Shown piece after piece: positions 23,152 through 34,448 of a stretch of 64,000 nt of DNA; positions within the stretch are counted from its first letter, which is position 1, and every line of letters starts with the position of its first letter. A model generated the notes under the pieces. The model did not search any database. It was given only the letters and a program-made list of their open reading frames with translations, and had not been told where the DNA came from. This stretch comes from Adiantum capillus-veneris (taxonomy: Eukaryota; Streptophyta; Polypodiopsida; Polypodiales; Pteridaceae), in NCBI GenBank assembly GCA_014529385.2, contig CM043971.1, forward strand, positions 53,483,209 through 53,547,208. Direction: 5' to 3'. Made by a program: the position numbers and the translations under genes.

Positions 23152-23812
23152 ATGTTTGCTACTGCTGCTGAGGACAGGTTGGATGGGGACAACTATCCTA
23201 TGTGGGCTTATATGATGCAACATGTTCTTGTGTCAAAGGGCGTCTGGAAAATTGTGCAGGGCATTGATGTACATCCTGGTTCTAAGGATGTAGGCGATGT
23301 TGAGGATGTTGCAGGTCTTGCTACAAGGATTGTTGTTATTAGAGTTGTTTTGCCTACGGCAGAACAAGCTCGTTGGGATGTAAAGGATGTGCAGGCTCAT
23401 GCATTGATTGTGTTGTCTGTGAAGCGCACCATTGTTCCTCACATCCGTTTAGCGAAATGTGCAAAACAGGCTTGGGATATTTTGGCTAGTCTTTATGCAA
23501 GTCGCAATGAGGCTAAAATTGCTTTGCTGCGTAAAGAGCTGGAGTCGACCGAAGATTATGCATGAGGAAGATGATATGGACACTTTCCTTGCTAGTGTCA
23601 AGGATATCAATGAGCATCTTATTTCTCCAAGTGAAGTCATTTCAGACAGTTCCCTTGTGCAGACTGTTCTTGATGGCTTACCAGATTCTCACCAGACTTT
23701 TGCTAGTACTTGGAGACTTACGATCCAAGGAAATCCAGAAGTTGTCAAGTTTGATGCATTATGCATATTGCTGTTGCAAGAGTCACTTCTTAGAAAAAAC
23801 AGGACTAGATAG
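23152..23812 (+). pseudogene. Copia Gag
   Basis: The likely start is the ATG at 23152 (MFATAAEDRLDGDNYPMW), typical of copia Gag, where a Leu-Asp-Gly-x-Asn-Tyr-x-x-Trp motif opens the UBN2-like domain. It continues through KCAKQAWDILASLYA. A frameshift near 23560 moves the reading to the frame with DTFLASVKDINEHL and LVQTVLDGLPDSHQTF, ending in a stop at 23812. One or two lesions inactivate it. Confidence 0.9.
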
Positions 23813-23939
23813 CGTGAAGTTGAACATGCTTTTATTGCTTCTCAAAGAAAGGGTGGTAACATCAATGCAGCCACCTCTTATGGTTCTGCTGCGAGTGGCG
23901 AAACTTCTGTTCCTAATGCTTCTGCCTGGCAGGACTTCG

Positions 23940-25050
23940 TCTAGCAATTCTGGTGATAAGGGCAAAAATAAGATGTGTTGCCACTATTGTAAAGCTAATG
24001 ATCACTTGATCAACTCATGTCCTAAGTTGAAGGCCAAAGAGGCTAAGAAGAAAGAGGGTGGTTCCACTACAAATGCTGGTTCCACTACAAATGCAGCCAT
24101 TGTTGAGTCTTCTGTGAAAGGAGACTGTGATGCTGATGTTGATGCAGAATGGGCTTTTAGCGTAGAGTGCACTTACAATCCTGCTGTCCATGATGCATGC
24201 TTGTCAGTTGCTGTAGATTCACATGTGTGGTATTTCGACAGTGGTGCTACAAAGCACATTACCTCACATCGTGAATTATTCACCTCTCTCGAGTCTGTCC
24301 CTCATGGGAATTCTGTCACTTGTGCCAACAATGCCTCTTATCCAGTTCAAGGTGTTGGAAAGATTGTGCTTACTACTGCTAATGGCATTTCCTTCATACT
24401 TGTTGATGCACTTTATGTACCTGGGATCAAGAAGAATCTCTTGTCTGTATCCGCACTTGCTAGACTTGGACTTGTAATCAAATTTGTGGATGACAGATGT
24501 ACAATTCATGATCTCAGTTTTGCTGATGAAATTGTTGATCTGGCCTTTTGTGCCGTGGGCTATATCAGATCACTTTGTATGACAAGTGTGGGCAAAATTT
24601 CGCAAATGCTGTTGCAGATTCAAGGGCTATTTCAGATGCAAAACTTTGGCATGCACGTTTTGGTCATCTGAATTTTGCCAGTTTGCTGCATTTGTAAAAA
24701 TCTGACATGGTTTCTTCTTTTCCGCCTCTTGAAGCACCGGTCAAACATGTTTGTGAAGGTTATATTTTGGGTAAGATGCAGCGTTCTAAGTTTCCAAAGG
24801 ATGGTTCAGTTCGGGCCATATGCAGGTTGCAGCTTGTGCATAGTGATGTTTGTGGGCCCATGCAAACTCCGTCCTTGGGCAATTACCTTTACTTCGTGAC
24901 TTTCATTGATGATTACTCCAGGCATGCATGGGTATTTCCGCTTAAAGCGAAGTCCGAAGTTTTTATGTGCTTCAAACAATTTTTGGCTATGGCTAAAAAT
25001 GTCTCAAAATGTATTATGGGCACCCTTCGTTCCGATCGAGGGGGGGAGTG
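23940..25050 (+). pseudogene. Copia zinc knuckle, protease and truncated integrase
   Basis: The CCHC knuckle CHYCKANDHLINSC lies at about 23978, then the protease active site YFDSGATKHI (about 24232) and LYVPGIKKNLLSVSAL. The pre-integrase signature LWHARFGHLNFASLL (about 24650) is followed by a stop. The integrase core begins LVHSDVCGPM and YFVTFIDDYSRHAWVF and reaches LRSDRGGE at 25050, where it is cut. The first two catalytic Asp are present; the third catalytic residue (Glu) and the rest of the domain are deleted. A frame change occurs near 24600. Confidence 0.9.
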
Positions 25051-25053
25051 ACA

Positions 25054-26519
25054 GTAAATTGGATGCACCTTTGTCTAGTCGTACTCGTTCAGGCTCTCGC
25101 CATGCATCTTATGCATCAGATTGTTATGCTTTGGTTGTGTCTAGTTTACATGATGTTGAGGAGCCTCTGTCTTTTGATGAAGCACAGAATTCAAAAAATT
25201 GGATGGCTACCATGCAATCAGAATATGATGCACTTATAGAAAATGACACATGGACTTTATGTGATTTGCCTCCTGGCAAAAAGGCCATTGGCACAAAGTG
25301 GGTTTACAAGTTAAAACGCAAGCCGGATGGTGAGATCAATCGCCATAAGGCTCGACTTGTTGCAAAGGGTTATGCACAGCAAAAAGGCATAGACTATGAA
25401 GAGACTTTTGCTCCCAATTGTCGTATGACTACTGTGCGTTTTCTATCTGCATTGGAAGCTCATTTTGGTTGGGATGTACATCAATCAGACATTGTTATTG
25501 CTTTTTTAAATGATGACATATTTGAGGAAGTTTATGTAACGCAGCCTCGTGGTTTTGTCATAAAAGGACAAGAGGACAAAGTGTGCAAATGTAAGAAGGC
25601 TTTGTATGGGTTGAAGAAATCTCCTCGTGCTTGGTATGAGAAAGTTGACACTCATTTGGTTAAACGAGGCTTTTGTAACAGTCCAACAGAAAGCACATTG
25701 TATGTAAAGCGTGAGGGTGATGTACTTCTCATCGTGGTTCTTTATGTTGATGATTTGCTGATCACTGGACCAAATGAGGGACATATTTCTGAATTTAAGG
25801 CTGATTTCAATGCTACTTTCAAGATGAAAGATTTGGGGCTGTTGCATCATTACTTGGGTATACAGTTTAAGCAGTGTGATGGTGGTATTGCCTTGTGTCA
25901 TAAAAGTTACATAGAGACATTGCTATGTAAGTTTGGACTTGAGGATTGCAAACCTATTGCCACTCCCATGGAAACAGGTTTGAAGTTGAGTTTACATGAT
26001 GCTGGCAATCTTGCTGATGTCACTCTTTATCAAACTGTTGTTGGCTGCCTCATTTATGTATGCAACACGAGGCCGGATATTCAGTTTGCAGTCTCACAGG
26101 TCAACAGATTTATGCATAGCCTAGGGTCTAAGCATTGGCAGACTGTCAAGAGGATTTTCCGCTACCTTAGTGGCACTTTACATCTTGGCTTGTTTTATCC
26201 CAAGGGGGGATCATTGCCGCCAGATTTACATGCTTTTTCGGACTCAGATTGGGCTGGTTGTTTTGACACGCGAGTGTCCACAAGTGGTTTTTGTTTCATG
26301 CTTGGCAGTTCATGTATATCATGGTTGAGCAAGAAGCAACCTACTATGGACACTTCGAGTTATGAGGCTGAGTGTGTATGGCTCAGACGCCTTATGGATG
26401 ATTTGGGTGTTGGACAGGACACTACCAACACTATCTACACTAACAGTCAGAGCGCATTGGCAGTTGCGAGGAACCCAGTTTTTCATGCTCGCACAAAGCA
26501 CATTAAGGTGCATTACTAG
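25054..26519 (+). CDS. Copia RT-RNase H, long open frame
   Basis: After the integrase deletion a single frame runs to the stop at 26519 (about 485 codons). RT starts at SKNWMATMQSEYDALIENDT, then KWVYKLKRKPDGEI, ARLVAKGYAQQKGIDYEETF and LYGLKKSPRAWY. The catalytic box is VVLYVDDLLITG (about 25740). RNase H has HAFSDSDWAGCFDTR, SCISWLSKKQ and SSYEAECVWLRRLM, and ends ARTKHIKVHY. Small internal losses are possible (for instance APNCRMTTVR, where the family usually has APV-K). Part of a Gag-Pol polyprotein, with no start codon of its own needed. Coding is preserved but integrase is broken, so it is not autonomous. Confidence 0.9.
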
Positions 26520-26744
26520 TATGTCAAGGAGAGACTCTCAGCATAAGAGATCAGCTTGGCTTATGTGCCAACACAGGACAACCTTGCAGATATTTTCACA
26601 AAGGCATTGTCTGATGAGAAGCTTTAAGCTTTCTGCAAAGCTTTGGGCTTACTCCCCTTTGTGGACTCATCATGTCCTCAGGGCATGGCACTTCCCTTTA
26701 CTCATGTGCCAGCTCTCGTTCACCGCATCACTCCAGGGGGGATT

Positions 26745-26971
26745 TGTTACCATATACATGTGGTAGTGATGTGTGTAAACACACTAGGACCACCGGGGCA
26801 TTTTTTCCCTCTTTAGGAGGTCTTTTCCCCCGTGCATTGTATATACGCCCATCATTCTAGGGCTATCTATCTTTCCATTGCATACTAAGAAACATACTCT
26901 CTATTGTGTGCCTTGAGCTTCCTTCATCTTCTCCAAGATGTGTGCGTTTCTTTGCAACCCTAATTCCAACA
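26745..26971 (+). repeat. 3' LTR of copia element
   Basis: 227 bp, same length and ends as the 5' LTR. It is preceded by a purine-rich run (CCAGGGGGGA, 26733-26742) that fits a polypurine tract. Confidence 0.95.
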
Positions 26972-27478
26972 AGGTGAAAGTGGTCGTATTTCTAGAAAAA
27001 AACTATGGAATAGGGCTAGGATGGGATCATGAAGCTAACCCACAAACTAGACCAGCTTTTGGAATTTCCCACGGCTTTATTCAAAAGTAGCCCAAAACAA
27101 AAGGGAATCCGAAAGTGAGTAAAACCCAAGAATCAAGAAGAAGCAACACTAAAGTTCTATTTAGGGGCAAAGCAAAGCAAAGGGATACCTACAAAGTGGT
27201 GCAAATTGTCTACGCCAGAATTCGGAAACTAATGAAATTTGGCGGGGGAGTGGGGCAAAATAGTGGTTTTCAAGCATAAGTCATCATGAGTCAATCAACT
27301 ATCAGAGGTCAATCAAAGGAAGTGTTCAAAAGTGGACTAAAAAACAAATATGGTCAAGATGAGACAAACATGACCATAAACTGGAAAACTGAGTAAAACA
27401 CAGGAAAAACAAGTCCAAACTTGAAAAAATTTCACGAGTGTGCTAGGAACACCTATAGGAACATGTGTGCAAGAGGAT
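26972..27478. other. No supported gene
   Basis: A purine-rich stretch between the copia 3' LTR and element D. No reading frame or repeat partner was recognised. Confidence 0.5.
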
Positions 27479-29082
27479 TCTCTACATTTGAGAATCCCCC
27501 AGCTCAATAAAACCTCACGCTATCGACCCTCACACGAAGGCTAATGCAAATTGCGTATAGTCAAGTCTCAGAAATGACTATCTTCCAGACCAAGTCTCAA
27601 AAATGGCTAGGACTGCCAAATAAAACCATATACGGCTCCACAAAGGCGTACCATGGCAGTTTCCACAAGTAACGTACAATCCAACAGACAATGCGCTCAA
27701 ACAGGCGCCAAATGATGCATACCCACAACAACTGCAAGTGACACCACTGCTAGTATATCACTGTACTCCAGCTACCTGTACCTGTGTGAATCACCTGTAC
27801 CTGTCCCTGTAACTTGTAACCTGTAACCTGTAATCTGTAATCTGTAATTTGTAACTTGCAACCTGTAATCCCGAATCTCGAATCTCGAAGCTCGAAGCAG
27901 AAGGTACTCGAAGAAGATCCTCCGTGAGGGGCACCAAAAGAATGTGAGCGGGATGAAAACACACACATCGCCTCTATAACGACCCAACACACACTCTTGG
28001 GAAGATACACACACACACTATGGGGCACCACTCAGCTTACACAACACACCTGGCCGAGACAGGGAACACACCTCTGGAGTGAGAGGAGAGAGACTATCCA
28101 CTTGCCCACTCCACACAGACACACACACACACACACACCCAAAAAACTCAGCTCAAAAGAGGAGAATTTATGATGTTTAGATACAATTGAGCTTGGGCCA
28201 ACACCAATAGGGCAAATAGCTCACACAATATGGGTAAAATAAGCCAGATACAATCACAAACTAGAGCAGAAACTTCGCTCATAGGAGAAACTTACACAGA
28301 AAAACAGGAAGAAAAGAGTGAGGAATTTGGCAAAATGGACAGCGCCATCGCGTCCGGAACGGCCCAAGACCCTAGTCTACAATGTCAAAGTGCTCAAATC
28401 CGACCTCGGATGAGCAGTTTACGGCCAAAACAGGCTCCAAAATGAGCAAAAACACAGCTGCGGCTGTTCCTCCTCTCTTCTCCACGTTTTTTCTGGTCTT
28501 CTCTCTGTTTTTTCAGTTCCCACACTTAGCTTTGTTAGTTGGGCACCCTTGGCCTTTTAGATGACCTCAAACGGACCCCGAACAGGCCAAAAACTGACCT
28601 CGCAGTGCATAGTTGTCACCTTTTTGCATCATTCGCACACCTGGCACTCAGCTTTTTCCAATAATGCATCTCGCCACCACGTGAAGTGGCCCCAAAAAGT
28701 GGTCCTAATGATGATCTTTCTGCATAACTCTCACCAGAAAACACCCACGTTGTGTCTGTCCTCCTCCGCGTGCAAATATTGACCTCGTTCGCCCTCCTAA
28801 CGCCACTAGATGCCATCTGACGCACCTGCTGACCTCACGTCGTCGGCCCGCGGATAGCTTCCTCGAGAAGTTTTACGCGCTACCAACTCCTCCTTATTGT
28901 AGAAAAAACACAGTAGTATTGATAATAGTGAAAATCGCTGCATTATGTACATGCTGTCCTACCTGCACACATGTGGGCCCCACGTAACCACCTGGCTATG
29001 GAAATTGGGTAATCCTTTATTCGATGCACCATGCATGTGTATGTACATATGCGCAATCCCTTGCTCAAAAAAACTCCTGACA
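27479..29082 (-). repeat. 3' LTR of element D
   Basis: It ends CTCCTGACA at 29082, so the minus strand begins TGTCAGGAG. The left boundary is approximate (27464-27489). It contains an array of 7-bp CTGTAAC/CTGTAAT units (about 27806-27866), a CA run at about 28118-28138 and a CGAATCT repeat. Short frames inside are shared with the other LTR and are not genes. Confidence 0.9.
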
Positions 29083-29110
29083 TAATTTGCCCATCCCCTA
29101 GCCTGCTAGA

Positions 29111-30642
29111 TCATTCATGATCAGCAGCAGCAAAGAGAGATATGAGACTCGCCACATCACAGGTCTCCTCATCCTTCACCAACATTGCTTGCTCCACAAA
29201 CAGCTCATCTTGCTCCACCATCATCAATCTAGCATGATACAATTTAAGACGCAATCCATTTACCCTTGACTTATGTAGAACACCATCCAGGTTAGCCACC
29301 TGATATGTGCCATTTGGAAAACACTCCACTACCTTGAAAGGGCCTTCCCACTTAATTTGAAACTTCTTTTGGAATGTGTTGTCCAGCTTACTGTTGTAGC
29401 GCAAAACCAAGTCATGTTTCTTGATACCCTTACTTTTGACCTTTTCATTTATCTTTGCCAAAGCCTTATCCTGCATCTGCCCATAATGCTCCAATGCCTC
29501 TCTTTGAATGCATCACTAGGCGGCCCAAGCAACTTCTCTAACATCTTGACCGCATGCAACTCTACCTCCACAGGCAATAGTGCTTCCTTTCCATACACCA
29601 AATGAAATGGAGTAAACCCTGTACCTGTCTTCACCGAAGTACGGTAAGCCCATAATGCACTAGGCAATTCCAAATCCCAATTCTTTCCTTGGTGCTCTGT
29701 CACTTTAGAAAGAATTTGTACCAACTCACCATTGAATCTTTCATTTACGCCATTACACTGTGGGTAATAAGGAGTGGTATGCTGGTGCCTAATCTTCATC
29801 TTTGTGCATAAGAAGTCTAGCAGTTTAGCTCTAAATCCTGGCCCCTTATCTGAAAGTAGCTCTAATGGCACCCCAAACTTGCAACATATTTCATCATACA
29901 CAAATTTTTCCACATCCTTTGCACTGATCTGTTTTACTGCTATAGCCTCCGCCCATCTAGAAAGATAGTCCACTGCCGTCAAAATATAGCTTTTGCCCCT
30001 GCTTGTGATAGGTAACGGGCCTATTGCATCAATCCCCCACTTTTCAAACACATCAAACGCCATAATGGTTTTTCGTAGCTCTGGCTTCAACACTCTCTTC
30101 CCAAACGTTTGACACCTATTGCAAGACCTACACCAATGGTGAACATCCTTGTGCAAACTAGGCCATACATACCCCTCTTGCAAAATCTTATGCAAGGTGA
30201 TCTTTAGAGCAAAATGGCCACCACATGCGCCTTCATGATTCTCTTCCAACACTCTGTAAAGCTCCTCCCTCCAAGGTACACGTCTCAACACGAGATCAGC
30301 CCCTTTCATGTATAAGACATCACCAATCAATTTGTACCTGTATGCTCTACGCACAAAGCCATACTTCTTAGACTTCTGAATCTCCTTTGGAATGATTCCT
30401 GTTAGCAAAAACTCCTCTTCTTGAGCCAAACTTTCCCGGCCATGATAAAGAGGTAAAGTGGTCCTCAACACAAATAGCTCCCCAATCATGCCTTGAGCTG
30501 CTTCATGTGCCTCTCCATTTAGAGCACGTTCAATGTGTCTGATGATCCATGATTCGAACTTTTTTAACAGGCCTTTAATTCTGAAGCACATTTCCTTCAA
30601 TGAGGTGTTCTTGCTCTTCCACACACCCAACAATTGCTTCAC
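29111..30642 (-). pseudogene. Integrase of element D
   Basis: The frame 29449-30642 (397 codons) opens with the tail of the second RNase H. Then comes the zinc module (GACGGHFALKITLHKI...CRSCNRC, residues ~136-177) and the core. D205 lies in WGIDAIGPL, D265 in LLSDKGPGF and E301 in NGVNERFNG, with exactly 35 residues between the last two. It then reaches LWAYRTSVKTGTGFTPFHLV. A frameshift near 29490 leads to the C-terminal part (29111-29494: DLVLRYNSKLD, KWEGPFKVVECFPNGTYQVA). I see no chromodomain. The catalytic residues are intact; the frameshift may be the only lesion. Confidence 0.9.
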
Positions 30643-30870
30643 CTTTTATGCTCAACCTTCGAACCCCATGCTTCAAACAAATGTGTAATCCGGCTTCCAA
30701 TGTAGTATATTCAACCTCATTGTTACTATGCGCATCCAATTTGAACCCTCTCTTGCATACTAGCTTCCCCTCTGGATCATAAAGTGCTATACCCCCTGAA
30801 GCTGCATCATGGATCTTTCTGTATGAACCATCAAAGAACAACACATGTGCATTGCTGATCTGTGGTACTT
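30500..30870 (-). pseudogene. Second (archaeal-type) RNase H of element D
   Basis: The minus strand reads VLFFDGSYRKIHDAASGGIA, then YDPEGKLV, then NNEVEYTTLEAGLHI. This combination (FDGS, GG-A, N-EAEY, ALxxGL-like) is the signature of plant/archaeal RNase HI rather than of the retroviral-type domain. It lies directly upstream of integrase. The end of the domain (RHIERALNGEAHEAAQ) is reached after a frame change near 30600-30640. First acidic residue present; the final Asp position reads Glu-Ala-His. Known in Tat-lineage elements. Confidence 0.85.
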
Positions 30871-30899
30871 CTTCAACTACCTTTCTCACCACCTCTTCC

Positions 30900-31256
30900 T
30901 TAACAATAAGGGGATTCTCCTTGTAGGTCAACAAATCAGCTAGGGTAGCCCTTGTACTATCTTCCACTAGAAAAGAGAACTCAAACTCTTGCAGCTCAAT
31001 TACCCATTTCTTCACCACATTTGACATGTTAGTACCATTTATTAACTGTGGCAAAAAGGCATAACTCGTCAAGAAAACAAAAGACCGTGGTAGGAAGTAA
31101 TGACGAAATCGTCGACAAGCAAATATTACACTGGCCATCACTAGCTCTACTTCCAATAACTTTCTCTCCGCTACCAACTTCACTCGGCTTGCACAATACA
31201 CTGGCCTCATATAATGGCTGCCCTTCCCCTTTTGCAATAGCATGGCTCCAATGGCG
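30900..31256 (-). pseudogene. First RNase H of element D
   Basis: Starting just after the RT deletion the minus strand encodes AIGAMLLQKGKG, then RPVYCASRVKLVAERKLLEV, and ACRRFRHYFLPRSF. This is the usual Ty3 RNase H following RT. The position normally read as T-D-H reads LTSYAF, so a conserved Asp is lost. It is separated from the second RNase H by a connector rich in Val/Glu. Confidence 0.8.
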
Positions 31257-33831
31257 TAATAAAAGTTGTCTTTGTGCGGTCTTTAAGAGCAATCTTCAAT
31301 TGAAAATAGCCTGAAAAACCATCACACACACTGTACCTCTCATAACCTGCCACTGAATCCAAGATCTGATCGATGAATGGAAGAGGATATGGGTTCTTCT
31401 TAGTGGCTGTGTTTAAGGGTTTAAAATCCACACAAATTCTCCACTTCCCATCCTTCTTTGGACTGACTACAACTGGACTCACCCATTCTGTGGTCTCCAC
31501 TGGAACTATGAACCCTGCCTTCAATAACTTGTCCACCTCTACTTGCAAGGCTTCCATTTGCTCTTGACCCATCCTTCTTAGCCTTTGCCGCACTGGCTTA
31601 GCACCTTCTTTCAGCTCTATATGCATCTCTTCACCCTTGAACCCTCTGATCTCTTCATATGAAGTAATGAACAAATCAGGAAAACTAGCCAGCATATGCA
31701 AAAATATATCCTTCTCCATAGCTGAGAGGTCTCCACTAATCATTTGCGTCATTAATTCCTGCTTCTTTGACAACTCAACCTTGGTTTGCATCAGCCCTTC
31801 AATCACTTCATAAGGCCCTTCACTTTCATCTTCAACCTCATTCGCAAATGCAACTAAACCAATCTCCTGGATTTCTTTGTCCATCAAAAGAAATGCAACA
31901 TCAGTATCCTCATCACTGCTGGTAGTGCTATCACTGTCCTCATCTGTCACCGTGGAAGAGTCTTCATCACTAGACTCATCCTCATCTTCATAAATCTCCT
32001 CTAATCGTTTCCTTGTGTCCATATTATAAAGCTTCTTGGTACCTGTCTTTCCATAGAGGCTAATCGTACCATGTCGCCAATCTTGAACAGCTCCCACTGC
32101 ACGTAACCATGGTCTTCCCAGTATAATAGGATATGCTCCCAACCCTGCTGGCATCACATGAAAATCAACCACTGCCTTTGCATCATATGCCTCCACTTCT
32201 AAGCTCTTTACAACACCTAAGCATTTTACTTTTTGATGGTTTGCCAATCTGATCCGAAAACCTGACACCCCAGCCACTATGAGACCCATCTTCTCAACGC
32301 ATGAGTGTGTTATGACGCATATTTGGGCTCCGCCATCCACATAACCTTGTCCCAAATTTTTCCTTTTATGCCACACATCTACTATTGGACAAATGTCTGG
32401 TAGCTCATCCATTGCCAATACCTTTATTGAACCTCTCTCTGGCTCTTTCTCCATTGGGTTAACCATCCTCTTCCACTGTCGCTTTAGCTTAGGCACCATC
32501 TCTATAAGCTGCCCAAAAGTAACATCTGCCTTCCTGCTCGTCAGATCCTCCTTCAAGTCATAGCTTAATTGCCCATCCCCTAGTGGAAAATCTGAAACAT
32601 GAAACTTTCGACGAGCTCTCCTTTTCCTCTTGGCCTTGACATCCTCGCCTTCATGGCTCTTTCCTCTCTTCTTACTAGGACCTGGGGCACTTCTTCCTTC
32701 CTTATCCTCTGTGGTCCTCTTCCCAATAGGCATCACTAATGTATCCTCTAGCTTTGATGCCTTCTCCAAGGTGACTACATTTAGCACTTTTGTCTTTCCC
32801 TTTTCCTCCTGGGTCAGTCCACTGGTTCCTTCGTCTCCCTTAATTTCGATGCCATAATCATTTGACCTAGTTAGCACCAGTCTTGGCAATGGATACATGT
32901 CTCCCCCCATCCTTGGTGGCTTATCACATTGCGGGCTGATGTGACCCAACTCTCCACAATTATAACATGTGGGCGTCTGCCTCCAAAACCTACCATTGCT
33001 TTGTCCAACACCATTCCTAGGCCTTTCTTCACCTCCTGGCTGATTTGCAAACCTCCCTCGACCTCGATTATTTCCCACTTGACCTAGCATGTTTAGGCTG
33101 AGATTCTTCATCAAATCTACCATTTGCCTCATGTCTTGCCTTAGCCCATCATCTTGCACTGCTGTAGTGACCACTGCTGGCATAACCTGAGTAGTAACAG
33201 GAACTACTGGTTCATGATGAACCCCTGACATGCGCCCTTGTAAAGACTCTATAGGCTGAAATTCAGACCTCATTGGCAAAGACTCCACCCCTAACTGGCT
33301 CATTTTCCTCAGCTTCCACTCTTTGTTCCTTGCTACCTCTAGTGCATCTTCATATGTCCTAGGCTTCTTTAGCTCCACTCTCCAACGTATATTCTCCCAA
33401 AGACCAGCTAAGAACCTGTCCTTCTTCATCATGTCAGGCGGGGGTACCTGTGGTGCTAAAGCCTTGCACATTCGCTCCCATGCCAATGAAAACTTACGTA
33501 TGTACGCATCTACTGGCTCACCTTCCTTCTGCACCAAACCTTGTACTTCTTGCCACACTTTGTCAGGATCTTCTATCTTCACAAACTCCACTTCCAATCC
33601 ATGCCTTAGATTGTCCCAACTCAATCTTATAGGTGGATCTGCTGCACGCAACTCCTCTTCAAATGCCTTGGACCAAACTCGTGCATCACTCTTCAAACAA
33701 ATTTGGAGAAGGCGTAACATTTGCGTAGGGTCATGAATCTGGTTGCTAATGCAGTCAACCTCCATCTTTTCCAAAAAATCTTCCACATCTTCATCACTTC
33801 TTCCATGAAACTCCGGATAAGAGAAAGCCAT
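31257..33831 (-). pseudogene. Gag-protease-RT(N-term) frame of element D
   Basis: A single open minus-strand frame. The likely start is the ATG at 33831 (MAFSYPEFHG); a longer in-frame start exists at 33888. Gag capsid-like helices end about residue 200 of the longer frame, and the CCHC knuckle is C308-C311-H316-C321 (CYNCGELGHISPQC). A Lys/Arg-rich linker follows. The protease site reads YVDGGAQICVIT (D-G-G in place of D-S/T-G), with IILGRPWLRAVGAVQDW. An acidic Asp/Glu/Ser run precedes RT, which starts KPVRQRLRRM and continues WVSPVVVSPKKDGKWRICVD, ATKKNPYPLP and SGYFQLKIA, then stops at KTTFIT. The palm with YxDD is deleted. Confidence 0.9.
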
Positions 33832-34448
33832 GGCTACCCAAGTTACAATGCTTTGAGAACCCCTTTGAACACACGTGCAAGAACCCAAAACTTTTGACTA
33901 CCCGATCCCCAGAAACTTCAATGGAGCTCAACTTTAGATAAGGACAAACACATGCACATCAAATGAGTTTTCATAGTTAATCATCGGAATGACAACAGGC
34001 AAAGGACATTCCAGGATCTCTCTCAATCTTCTTGGCCCAAACATAAAGACTATGCGCCGCTGGAAAAAGATCTTCCTGGACACATGAACATTAATCTGAA
34101 TTCTTTGAGTTAAATGAAAAGGAGTGAATTGAGGGCCATTTTGATCATCCATTAAAGCCAACCATGAAGCTCCCAAGAAGGCACACCTGACTCAACCTCT
34201 GATTTTGCCAAAATTTCAGTAGCATAACAGCATAAATGGCTCAAAATACCAAAAAACCAGCCATCATGACTTGGGAAAATTTCGGCAGAGTTTCCTCGGA
34301 AGTAGAGCAGTAGGAACCCAAAATATAGACTGTCTATGTATGCATAAACTGTCAACAATAGAACCCGAGCATCAAGTAGGACTCACTAGTACATAGCCTA
34401 TGGCGAGGTCACAAAAAGGGTGCTCCAGCTACCTGTATCACCGAAAGG

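Larger units (their letters stand above)
22531..26971 (+). mobile_element. Ty1/copia LTR retrotransposon (4.44 kb, internally deleted)
   Basis: Both 227-bp LTRs, the primer site, Gag, protease, a partial integrase, and RT-RNase H are present in copia order. By eye the LTRs differ at 12-13 bases plus two 1-bp indels (about 6%), mostly transitions, so the insertion is not very recent. The flanking pentamers (AGTTT, AGGTG) do not match as a target duplication. Integrase is truncated by an internal deletion near 25050. The RT-RNase H frame is open over its full length. Confidence 0.95.

Noticed and set aside
22531-26976. Target-site duplication for the copia element
   Set aside because: The flanking pentamers AGTTT and AGGTG do not match well enough to call.
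27750-29082. Short frames in the D LTRs that recur at 34762-35793
   Set aside because: They recur only because the LTRs are duplicated; composition is CA- and CTGTAA-repeat driven and nothing suggests translation.
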